From: JBEKOF01 sp050015895
Lineage (GTDB): Bacteria > Verrucomicrobiota > Verrucomicrobiia > Limisphaerales > Palsa-1400
DNA length: 25,986 bases
NCBI GenBank assembly: GCA_050015895.1
Contig: JBEKAN010000011.1
Coordinates: forward strand, 1-25,986
Reading direction: 5' to 3'
The notes under the pieces were generated by a model, which saw only the letters and a program-made list of their open reading frames with translations, was not told the origin of the DNA and ran no database searches. Positions 6,627 through 14,062 of this stretch are shown here, piece after piece. How positions within the stretch are numbered: position 1 is the stretch's first letter; each line of letters opens with the position of its first letter. A program made the position numbers and the translations under genes.

Positions 6627-7898
6627 TCAGCCAAACTCAAAATCGCCGGACTCGATTTTCTTTTCCCCCTTGTAAATCGCGAAGGACGGCGGCTTGGTGG
6701 GATCTTGCGCCGCCAGCTGGTAGGTTTGGCCGCCCGCGCCGATTAGGAGATAATCCAGAACCAAATCCCGCCCGTCGCGGCTGGCGTTGACGGAGTTTGT
6801 CAGCGGCCCGCCCGCGTTGAGCACCGCCGGGGTCCTTTCGTCCACGCTAATCCGCGCGTCAAACTGCGCCCCCGCGGTTTTGCGGAAGGCCGCCGTGCCA
6901 TTGTGTTCGAGCCGGACCTCGGCCTGGTTGTAAGTGCCGGTCGGGATTTTCACCACCCCCGCCGGCTGATCGAGCACCACCTGATACAGCCCGCCCATCA
7001 GCACAAGGCGGCTGATGAACTGGCCGGTGATCTTCACTTCGCCCAGCGCGACCGGATGCTCGACGAATTGGAGCGCCGGCCGGGCCTCGCTGTCCTGCGG
7101 GCGGACGACGCAGTCCACCTGGAAGGCGCGGCCATCCATAAAAATATTTCGCGAAAACGGAACCGCGGCCAGGGATCCATCCTGCATGGCGCTGAACGGC
7201 TGGGCGCGCTGTTCCCACGGACGCAGCAGCAACTGGCTGTTCTCGAACGAGCCGGATTTGTCCAACGCGGTTTGGACGATGCCCACCTGCCAGTCCCTCC
7301 CTTGCAACGTCAGCTTGCCCTGCCAGAAGGAGCGGGCGGCGACGAGGCAAATGGGCTGCGCGTCGTTATACAAGGTGATGTTCGCCAGCATCTTGCATCT
7401 GGCGGAGGCGATGGTGAAAGTCACGGGGACATTCGTGAAGTTCTGGACATAACTCTGTCCCGGCCCCCGCGCCGAAGAAAACACCCCGGCGGGATCGTCC
7501 GTCAAATCCTGGTTGCGATTCAGATCCAGGTAAAGTTTCCCCGCGTCGGACTGCCAGAGAAACGGAATGGATTGACTGGAATCGCCGCCGAAAGAAATCA
7601 CGCCGCGCACGATCTTGCCCGCGACCGCCGCCGGCTCCTTTTTGAACGGGGTGGTTTGCGTCCTCACCGAAGCGCTCCAGTTGAAGACGTCATATCCCGT
7701 CTCCTGATACTCCAGCGGGACCACGATGGCGTTTGAGGAAAGGGCCGGGGTTGAGGACGGGGAATCGGAGGGAGCGCCAGCGGCGGCGCCAGGAACGTCT
7801 CCCGGACAAAGCACGACAATCAGCGCCAACGTCAGCCAAGCCACCCAGACGTCTCCTTTCCGGCGCCCTGTCAGGCAAACAGTGATTTGCTTTGCCAT
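6627..7898 (-). CDS. Exported protein of unknown function, first gene of the envelope operon
   Basis: A 423-aa protein if translation starts at the ATG at 7898 (MAKQITVCLTGRRKGDVW). An in-frame ATG at 7937 would add 13 residues, but it lies inside the tandem repeat of the divergent promoter region, so I prefer 7898. A basic N-terminus is followed by a hydrophobic stretch (WVAWLTLALIVVLCPGDVPG, about residues 18-37) that looks like a signal peptide or anchor, then a Ser/Pro/Ala-rich linker. The body is beta-rich with an Asp-rich loop DLNRNQDLTDD (about 125-135) and the ending SGDFEFG. The loop and last strand echo the 388-aa protein two genes downstream. No known catalytic motif is visible. 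It shares its upstream region with the divergent transglutaminase operon. Function unknown. Confidence 0.82.
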   Translation of the reverse strand: MAKQITVCLTGRRKGDVWVAWLTLALIVVLCPGDVPGAAAGAPSDSPSSTPALSSNAIVVPLEYQETGYDVFNWSASVRTQTTPFKKEPAAVAGKIVRGVISFGGDSSQSIPFLWQSDAGKLYLDLNRNQDLTDDPAGVFSSARGPGQSYVQNFTNVPVTFTIASARCKMLANITLYNDAQPICLVAARSFWQGKLTLQGRDWQVGIVQTALDKSGSFENSQLLLRPWEQRAQPFSAMQDGSLAAVPFSRNIFMDGRAFQVDCVVRPQDSEARPALQFVEHPVALGEVKITGQFISRLVLMGGLYQVVLDQPAGVVKIPTGTYNQAEVRLEHNGTAAFRKTAGAQFDARISVDERTPAVLNAGGPLTNSVNASRDGRDLVLDYLLIGAGGQTYQLAAQDPTKPPSFAIYKGEKKIESGDFEFG

Positions 7899-7933
7899 TG
7901 GATGAATTCTTACCAAAACCAGAAACTTATGCA

Positions 7934-7965
7934 ACATAAATCCGGCGACACATAAATCCGGCGAT
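7934..7965. repeat. Two tandem copies of a 16-bp unit in the divergent promoter region
   Basis: ACATAAATCCGGCGAC (7934-7949) is followed immediately by ACATAAATCCGGCGAT (7950-7965): fifteen of sixteen positions identical, no gap. It lies between two divergently transcribed operons, a common place for repeated regulator-binding sites. No known regulator consensus was recognised. Confidence 0.7.
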
Positions 7966-7987
7966 TTCCAAACTGGCTGCCTTAGGT

Positions 7988-8016
7988 TTGACTTCTTCCA
8001 TGCAAAGGGGTAGATG
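7988..8016 (+). promoter_or_regulatory. Candidate sigma70-type promoter of the transglutaminase/ATP-grasp operon
   Basis: TTGACT (7988-7993, five of six to the -35 consensus), exactly 17 nt of spacer, then TAGATG (8011-8016, a weak -10). The predicted transcription start is near 8023, about 40 nt before the ATG at 8065. The spacing is ideal but the -10 is poor, so the call is tentative. Confidence 0.35.
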
Positions 8017-8023
8017 AAAGCAT

Positions 8024-8036
8024 GGCTGAATCAGCC
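8024..8036. promoter_or_regulatory. 13-bp palindrome over the predicted transcription start, possible operator
   Basis: GGCTGAATCAGCC: perfect 6-bp arms (GGCTGA and TCAGCC) around a single central base. It lies directly after the candidate -10 and upstream of the ATG at 8065, where a repressor dimer could block transcription. It could also be chance. Confidence 0.35.
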
Positions 8037-8064
8037 GAAATGACGTAAAGAACCTTGAGCCACC

Positions 8065-10755
8065 ATGTCCATTCATGTCGCACTTTATCATAAGACACGT
8101 TACGAATATGACCGGCCCACCGGACACGGGCCGCATGTGATCCGCCTGCGGCCCGCGCCTCATTGCCGGGCGGCGATCCTGAGCTACTCCCAAAAAATCA
8201 GCGGCGGCAAGCACTTTATCAACTGGCAGCAGGACCCGTTTTCCAACTGGAACGCCCGCCTGGTGTTCCCGGACAAAATGACGGAGCTTTGCGTGGAGGT
8301 GGAACTGGTGGTGGAAATGGCGGTCCATAATCCGTTCGATTTCTTTCTCGAACCCGGCGCGGAGGACTTCCCCTTCGCCTACGAGTCCGCGCTCAAGAGG
8401 GATTTGGCGGCGTTCCTCGAGCCCTGCGCGCTGGAACCCGCCTTCGGCGCCTGGCTGGCGGCCTTCCGCAAGGACCTCCCGCCCAAACCGCCGCGCACGA
8501 TTGACTTCCTGGTCGCCCTCAACCAGCGGGTCCAGCGCGACGTCAAGTACTTGATCCGCCTGGAGGCGGGGGTTCAGACGCCGGAGGAAACGCTGGTCAA
8601 ACGCAGCGGTTCGTGCCGCGATTCCGCCTGGCTGCTGGCGCAATTGCTGCGGCATTTCGGTCTGGCGGCGCGGTTTGTCTCCGGTTACCTGGTCCAACTC
8701 GCCCCCGACGAAAAGGCGCTCGAGGGTCCGAGCGGCCCGGCCAGGGATTTCACCGACTTGCACGCCTGGTGCGAAGTGTATCTGCCCGGCGCGGGGTGGA
8801 TCGGACTGGACCCGACTTCCGGCCTGCTGGCCGGCGAGGGCCACATTCCCCTCTCCTGCACGCCGGAACCCTCCAGCGCCGCGCCGGTCTCCGGCGCGGT
8901 GGATGATTGCAAAGCCACACTGCGCCACGAAATGCGCGTGGCCCGCGTTTACGAGTCGCCGCGCGTGACTCATCCCTACTCCGACGAGCAATGGGAGCGC
9001 ATCCAGGCCGTGGGCCGCGACGTGGACAAAAGCCTGGCCGACGCCGACGCGCGCCTGACGATGGGCGGGGAGCCGACGTTCGTCTCCATGGACGATCCCG
9101 ACGGCCTGGAATGGAATTTCACCGCCCTCTCGCACCAGAAGCGGGTCCTGTCCGGCGCCCTGCTGCGGCGGCTGCGCGCAAAATTCGCGCCCGGCGGATT
9201 GTTGCACCACGGGCAGGGAAAGTGGTATCCGGGCGAGCCGCTGCCGCGCTGGGCGCTGGCTTGTTACTGGCGCAAGGACGGCGTTCCGATCTGGAAGGAC
9301 GATTCGCTGATCGCCGACGAATCCAAAGACTACGGCCACGGCGCGGACGAGGCGCGGGAACTGGCTCTGCGCATCGCCGCCCATCTGGGGGTGGACCCCC
9401 AATGGCTGTTGCGCGGCTACGAGGACGTTTTTTATCACACTTGGAAGGAGCGCCGCCTGCCCTCCAATGTGACGCCGGAAGAATCCCATCTGAAGAACAA
9501 AGAGGAACGCGAGCGGCTGGCCCGGATTTTCCAGCAGGGGCTGGGCGAGGTGACCGGTTACACGCTGCCGCTGAAGCGGGGCTGTTTTGGCGGTGAGCAG
9601 ATCTGGCTCAGCGGCTCGTGGTTTTTGCGCGACGGGGAGATTTTGTGGCTCATTCCGGGCGATTCGCCCATGGGCCTCCGCCTGCCTGTGGACTCCATTC
9701 CCTGGGTGGCCGAAAGCGAATACCCGTGGATTTACCAGGCCGATCCCGGCCAAAAATTCCCGCCGCTCCCCAGGGAATTCCCCTCCGGCGCGCGCGCCGC
9801 CCAGCATCAAGTGCCGGGGCCGGCCGCGCCCTGGCCGAAAGGCGCGGGTCCCGGCCGGCGCGCGCAAAAACTGGATGACAACCAGGCCGCCGCCGCGCCA
9901 CCCCGCCCCGCGGCCATTCCCCCGGCCCCGCAGCAAAGCGCCCCGTGGGTCATCCGCACCGCGCTGTGCGTGGAACCGCGCGAGGGTCGTCTGCATGTAT
10001 TTCTGCCCCCGGTGGCGACCACGGAAGACTATCTGGACCTGGTGTCCGGCGTGGAGGCGGCGGTGGCGGAATTGGGTCTGCCCGTTCTCATCGAGGGGGA
10101 AACGCCGCCCAAAGACCCGCGCCTGAACAAACTGGCCGTGACGCCCGACCCCGGCGTGATCGAGGTCAACCTCCACCCCAGCGCGACGTGGGACGAGTTG
10201 GTGGAGAAGACGACGATCCTCTACGAGGAGGCGCGGCAGACGCGGCTGCGGGCGGAAAAGTTTATGATTGACGGCCGTCACGTCGGCACCGGCGGCGGCA
10301 ACCATATTGTCGTCGGCGGCGCCTCGCCGGGCGATTCGCCGGTTCTGCGGCGGCCGGATTTGCTGCGCTCCCTGCTCTGCTACTGGCAGAACCATCCGTC
10401 CCTGAGCTGGCTCTTCAGCGGATTGTTCATCGGCCCGACCAGCCAGGCGCCGCGGGTGGACGAGGCGCGGCACGACTCGCTTTACGAGCTGGAACTGGCC
10501 TTCCAGCAAATTCCCAAGCCGGACCAGCCCGCCGCGCCCTGGCTGGTGGACCGGCTTTTCCGCAATCTGCTCATTGACGCGGCGGGGAACACGCACCGCT
10601 CCGAGTTTAGTGTTGACAAGCTGTTCCCGCCCGACACCAGCGCGGGCAGGCTCGGCCTGGTGGAGATGCGCGCCTTTGAGATGCCGCCCCACGCCCGCAT
10701 GAGCGCCGCGCAGCAACTGCTCCTGCGCGGCCTCATCGCCAAATTCTGGAACTAG
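8065..10755 (+). CDS. Transglutaminase-like / DUF2126 protein, larger N-terminal part ending at an in-frame amber codon
   Basis: An 896-aa product. Residues 1-85 form the N-terminal beta domain typical of bacterial transglutaminase-like enzymes (YHKTRYEYDRP...HVIRLRP). The papain-like core has its catalytic triad intact: Cys184 in GSCRDSAW, His233 in DLHAWCEVYL, Asp249 in GLDPTSG. From about residue 300 it becomes the DUF2126 region (LTMGGEPTFVS, GKWYPGEPLPRW, HVGTGGGNHIVVGG), broken by a low-complexity Pro/Ala linker around 575-625. Full-length relatives have about 1100 residues. Here a TAG at 10753-10755 stops translation after FWN, yet the next 236 codons in the same frame are the missing DUF2126 end. 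It is therefore a gene interrupted by one nonsense codon, or one read through it. These proteins probably cleave or transfer at amide bonds; the substrate is unknown. First gene of a four-part operon. Confidence 0.92.
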   Translation: MSIHVALYHKTRYEYDRPTGHGPHVIRLRPAPHCRAAILSYSQKISGGKHFINWQQDPFSNWNARLVFPDKMTELCVEVELVVEMAVHNPFDFFLEPGAEDFPFAYESALKRDLAAFLEPCALEPAFGAWLAAFRKDLPPKPPRTIDFLVALNQRVQRDVKYLIRLEAGVQTPEETLVKRSGSCRDSAWLLAQLLRHFGLAARFVSGYLVQLAPDEKALEGPSGPARDFTDLHAWCEVYLPGAGWIGLDPTSGLLAGEGHIPLSCTPEPSSAAPVSGAVDDCKATLRHEMRVARVYESPRVTHPYSDEQWERIQAVGRDVDKSLADADARLTMGGEPTFVSMDDPDGLEWNFTALSHQKRVLSGALLRRLRAKFAPGGLLHHGQGKWYPGEPLPRWALACYWRKDGVPIWKDDSLIADESKDYGHGADEARELALRIAAHLGVDPQWLLRGYEDVFYHTWKERRLPSNVTPEESHLKNKEERERLARIFQQGLGEVTGYTLPLKRGCFGGEQIWLSGSWFLRDGEILWLIPGDSPMGLRLPVDSIPWVAESEYPWIYQADPGQKFPPLPREFPSGARAAQHQVPGPAAPWPKGAGPGRRAQKLDDNQAAAAPPRPAAIPPAPQQSAPWVIRTALCVEPREGRLHVFLPPVATTEDYLDLVSGVEAAVAELGLPVLIEGETPPKDPRLNKLAVTPDPGVIEVNLHPSATWDELVEKTTILYEEARQTRLRAEKFMIDGRHVGTGGGNHIVVGGASPGDSPVLRRPDLLRSLLCYWQNHPSLSWLFSGLFIGPTSQAPRVDEARHDSLYELELAFQQIPKPDQPAAPWLVDRLFRNLLIDAAGNTHRSEFSVDKLFPPDTSAGRLGLVEMRAFEMPPHARMSAAQQLLLRGLIAKFWN
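10753..10755 (+). other. In-frame TAG codon splitting the DUF2126 coding region
   Basis: The local protein reads ...IAKFWN-stop-PYTHKLLRWGTDLHDR. The codons before and after are in the same frame and the downstream part continues the family sequence without loss. Relatives, from memory, have an uninterrupted FW-x-x-PY stretch here, often with a Gln-like polar residue at the stop position. A single C-to-T change from CAG would give TAG. Confidence 0.85.
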
Positions 10756-10806
10756 CCTTACACCCACAAGCTCCTTCGCTGGGGCACCGACCTCCACGAC
10801 CGCTGG

Positions 10807-11466
10807 ATGCTCCCGCATTATTGCCAGACTGATTTCCGCGATGTCATCGCCGATCTGCGAGAGGCGGGCCAGCCCTTTGAAATGGAGTGGTTCGCGCCGC
10901 ACTTTGAGTTCCGCTTCCCGCGCATCGGTGATTTCACCAAGCGCGACATCACCATCGAACTGCGCGGCGCGCTGGAGCCGTGGCACGTGCTGGGAGAGGA
11001 GGCCGGCGCGGGGGGAACGGTGCGTTATGTGGACAGCTCCGTCGAGCGCCTCCAGGTCAAGGCCACCGGGATGACCGGCGACCGGTTCGCCGTCACCTGC
11101 AACGGCCGCCGCGCGCCGCTGCGCCCCACCGGGACCAACGGCGAATTTGTGGCGGGCGTGCGCTACCGCGCGTGGTGTCCGCCCGAATGCCTCCACCCGA
11201 CCATTGGTGTCAACACGCCGCTGGTGTTCGATCTTTACGACACGTGGAACGAACGCTCGCTGGGCGGATGCTCCTACCACGCGGCCCATCCCGGCGGCTT
11301 GAACTACGTCACCTTCCCGATCAACGCCTACGAGGCGGAGAGCCGCCGCTTGTCGCGCTTTTTCGCGCACGGGAGCCGCCAGGGCCGGTTCGTTCCGCCC
11401 GCGGAATCCGTCAGCCGCGAATTTCCTTTCACGCTGGACTTGCGCAAGGAACCCGAGGCAAAATAG
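10807..11466 (+). CDS. DUF2126 C-terminal part, in frame with the upstream gene (separate product only if the ATG at 10807 is used)
   Basis: Conserved DUF2126 family end: MLPHYCQTDFRDVIADL, WFAPHFEFRFPRIG, a region around GVRYRAWCPPECLHP, and FDLYDTWNERSLGGCSYH near the close. The frame equals that of the 896-aa gene, and sequence belonging to the family begins directly after the TAG (from 10756: PYTHKLLRWGT), before the first ATG at 10807. That ATG is a conserved internal Met, not an evident start, and has no ribosome-binding site. Read without the stop, 8065-11466 gives 1133 residues, the normal size. I regard it as the severed or read-through tail, and list it separately because it may be annotated as a 219-aa protein. 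Confidence 0.85.
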   Translation: MLPHYCQTDFRDVIADLREAGQPFEMEWFAPHFEFRFPRIGDFTKRDITIELRGALEPWHVLGEEAGAGGTVRYVDSSVERLQVKATGMTGDRFAVTCNGRRAPLRPTGTNGEFVAGVRYRAWCPPECLHPTIGVNTPLVFDLYDTWNERSLGGCSYHAAHPGGLNYVTFPINAYEAESRRLSRFFAHGSRQGRFVPPAESVSREFPFTLDLRKEPEAK

Positions 11467-11511
11467 GATTATGAGCCGGGCACGCGCAAGCCTGTCACAC
11501 TCCTGAGGCAG

Positions 11512-14055
11512 ATGGCCGCCGTCGAAGAAACTTTGAAGCCGAACACCCCAACGGTGCTCCAGTCCTACGCCCCCGAAAACGGCGTGTTCGACGAATCCAC
11601 CAACCCTGCGGGCGGCCTGCGGGAATGCTGGCGAAAATTCGCGCAGGCGCTTCCGGGATTGACCGACGCGGAGTTGAAACGCCGGCACGAGACCGCCCGG
11701 CGCATGATCCAGGAGCAGCGCATCACCTACAACGTCTATGGCGACCCGCTGGGCATGGAACGGCCCTGGCAACTGGATCCCCTCCCGCTGCTGCTGCCGG
11801 TGGAGGAATGGCAAACACTCGAAACCGGCCTGATCCAACGCGCCACCCTGCTCAACCGCATCCTGGCCGATTGCTACGGGCGCCAGGAGTTGATTCATTC
11901 CGGCCAGATTCCCCCCTCCATCATCTTCGCCCAGCCGGATTTTCTCCGTCCCTGCCACGGGGTCACGCCCCCCTGGGACATGCTTCTGCACTTTTATGCG
12001 GCGGACCTGGCGCGCTCCACCGACGGGCGGTGGTGGGTGCTTTCCGACCGCACACAGATGCCCACCGGCGCCGGCTACGCCCTGGCCAACCGGCTCATCA
12101 CCTCGCGCATCCTCCCGGAGGCCTTTCGGGACTGCAACGTCAAGCGGCTGGCGGGATATTTCCGGGATACGCAGACGACGCTGGCGCGGCTGGGGGCGCG
12201 GCGGCTGGACAACCCGCGAATCGTATTGTTGACACCAGGCCCCTTCAACGAGACCTATTTCGAGCAGGCCTGGCTCGCCCGCTACCTCGGCTACTCCCTG
12301 GTGGAGGGGCAGGACCTGACCGTGCGCGACGACCGCGTGTTCCTCAAAACCCTCTCCGGCCTGGAGCCTGTGGACGTCATCCTGCGCCGCGTCGAGGACG
12401 ACTGGTGCGACCCGCTGGAATTGCGCAACGATTCGATGCTCGGCGTGCCGGGGTTGCTGGGCGCTTTGCGCGCCGGCAACGTGGCCGCGGCCAACGCGCT
12501 GGGCAGCGGCCTGCTCCAAAGCCCCGCCTTCATGGCCTTTCTGCCCGGACTTTGCCGCCACATTCTGGGCGAGGAACTTAAATTGCCCTCCGTCCCCACC
12601 TGGTGGTGCGGGCAGCCGGAGGCGGAAAGCCATGTGCTGGCGCATTTGGATCAATTGGTGGTTCAGCCCGCGTTCCGCTTCCACAGCGGCGCCGCGCCCG
12701 ACGTGTCCAGCCCCCGCGAGGAGTCCAACGGGGAGCTGCGCCGCCAGATTGAATTTCAGCCGGAGTTGTATGTCGCGCAGGAGCGGATGGCCCTGTCCAC
12801 CGCGCCCGCCTGGAACGGCGCCGCGCTGGCGCCCCGGCCGGTGTCATTGCGCTCTTATCTGGTGGCGACGGCGGATGGCTATTCGGTGATGCCGGGCGGC
12901 CTGACCCATGTCGGGGCGCAAATGGGCGGGAGAAAGGTTTCCTTGCGCAAGGAAAGCTCCAACAAGGACACCTGGGTCATGGCCAGGGCGCCCGTGGAAC
13001 AAATCTCCCTGCTCAATCTGGGAGCGCAGACGGTGGAATTGCGGCGCGTGGGAAACAATCTCCCCTCGCGCCTGGCGGACAATTTCTTCTGGCTGGGCCG
13101 GTATTGCGAGCGGGCCGACGCGACCGCGCGGCTGCTGCGCAGTCTGCTGCTGCGCCTCAATTCCGAGGGCGGCGCCGGCCCCGCGCAGTTGATCGAACCG
13201 CTCCTCAACGCCCTGGCCAGGCAGGGGCAGATCGCCAGTCCCGCCGCCCGCCCCGGCCCGCGCCTGAACCCGGAAGCCATCGAAGCCGAATTGCTGGACG
13301 GAATTTTTGACCCAAAACGGCGCGGCTCCCTGAGCGCCATCGTGCAGGAAATGCAAAAACTGGCCATGCTCGTGCGCGACCGCACCTCCAACGACCTTTG
13401 GCGCGTGCTCTCGCAACTGGGCGATGTGCTGGCCCACCCGCAGGCCGGCTCCCGCGCGATGGTCGCCGACACTTCCGGCGCGCTCAACGAGACCCTCCTC
13501 CATCTGGCGGCCTTTCACGGTTTGGCACGGGAGAACATGACCCGCGCCCAGGGATGGCGTTTTCTGGACATCGGCTTGCGCATCGAACGGGCCATCTATC
13601 TTTGTTCCTTCCTGGACTGCGCCCTGCGCTCGCCCGAATCCAACAACCCCAGCCTGCTGGAAGCCGTGCTGGAAGTGGCGGACAGTTCCCTCACCTACCG
13701 CAGCCGCTATTCCCTCCTGCCGGACATCGCCGCCGTGTACGATTTGGTGCTTTTGGACGACACCAATCCGCGCTCGCTGCTCTTCCAGTTCAACCAGCTT
13801 GTCAAGCATTTCGAGCGGCTGCCGCGCGAGCGGGAAAGCGCCCTGCCCAGCGCCGGGCATCGGGTTTTGCTGGACTGCATGGCGCGGCTGCGCCTCATGG
13901 ACCCCCGCTCGCTGGCCAACCGCAAGTCCAACTGGCATCACAGCGAGGCGGGCGCGGTCATCGCCCGCATCGTGCGCAATCTCCCCAAGCTCTCCGACGC
14001 GATCGCCGTGAGCTACTTCGCCCATTCCACCATTTCCCGCACGGGGGGCAAATGA
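11512..14055 (+). CDS. Circularly permuted ATP-grasp / alpha-E domain fusion protein
   Basis: An 847-aa fusion. Residues about 70-500 match the circularly permuted ATP-grasp domain found beside transglutaminases (formerly DUF404/DUF407): YNVYGDPLG (73-81), DGRWWVLSDRTQMPTGAGYA (171-190), VDVILRRVEDDWCDPLELR (287-305), GNVAAANALGSG (322-333). Residues about 514-845 are the all-helical alpha-E domain (formerly DUF403), starting NNLPSRLADNFFWLGRYCERAD. In many genomes these are separate adjacent genes. ATP-grasp enzymes join a carboxylate to an amine through an acyl-phosphate, so a peptide-ligase role in the cytoplasm is inferred; the alpha-E role is unknown. ATG at 11512 is preceded by GAGGCAG, a plausible ribosome site, 45 nt after the DUF2126 tail. 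Seven bases separate its stop from the next ATG, so it belongs to the operon. Confidence 0.93.
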   Translation: MAAVEETLKPNTPTVLQSYAPENGVFDESTNPAGGLRECWRKFAQALPGLTDAELKRRHETARRMIQEQRITYNVYGDPLGMERPWQLDPLPLLLPVEEWQTLETGLIQRATLLNRILADCYGRQELIHSGQIPPSIIFAQPDFLRPCHGVTPPWDMLLHFYAADLARSTDGRWWVLSDRTQMPTGAGYALANRLITSRILPEAFRDCNVKRLAGYFRDTQTTLARLGARRLDNPRIVLLTPGPFNETYFEQAWLARYLGYSLVEGQDLTVRDDRVFLKTLSGLEPVDVILRRVEDDWCDPLELRNDSMLGVPGLLGALRAGNVAAANALGSGLLQSPAFMAFLPGLCRHILGEELKLPSVPTWWCGQPEAESHVLAHLDQLVVQPAFRFHSGAAPDVSSPREESNGELRRQIEFQPELYVAQERMALSTAPAWNGAALAPRPVSLRSYLVATADGYSVMPGGLTHVGAQMGGRKVSLRKESSNKDTWVMARAPVEQISLLNLGAQTVELRRVGNNLPSRLADNFFWLGRYCERADATARLLRSLLLRLNSEGGAGPAQLIEPLLNALARQGQIASPAARPGPRLNPEAIEAELLDGIFDPKRRGSLSAIVQEMQKLAMLVRDRTSNDLWRVLSQLGDVLAHPQAGSRAMVADTSGALNETLLHLAAFHGLARENMTRAQGWRFLDIGLRIERAIYLCSFLDCALRSPESNNPSLLEAVLEVADSSLTYRSRYSLLPDIAAVYDLVLLDDTNPRSLLFQFNQLVKHFERLPRERESALPSAGHRVLLDCMARLRLMDPRSLANRKSNWHHSEAGAVIARIVRNLPKLSDAIAVSYFAHSTISRTGGK

Positions 14056-14062
14056 CGCCGAC

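Noticed and set aside
7927..12684. A 1585-codon open frame on the minus strand opposite the DUF2126 and ATP-grasp genes
   Set aside because: It is antisense to coding regions with intact family motifs, is composed mainly of Arg, Gly, Ala, Gln and His as expected from a GC-rich shadow frame, and shows no recognisable domain.
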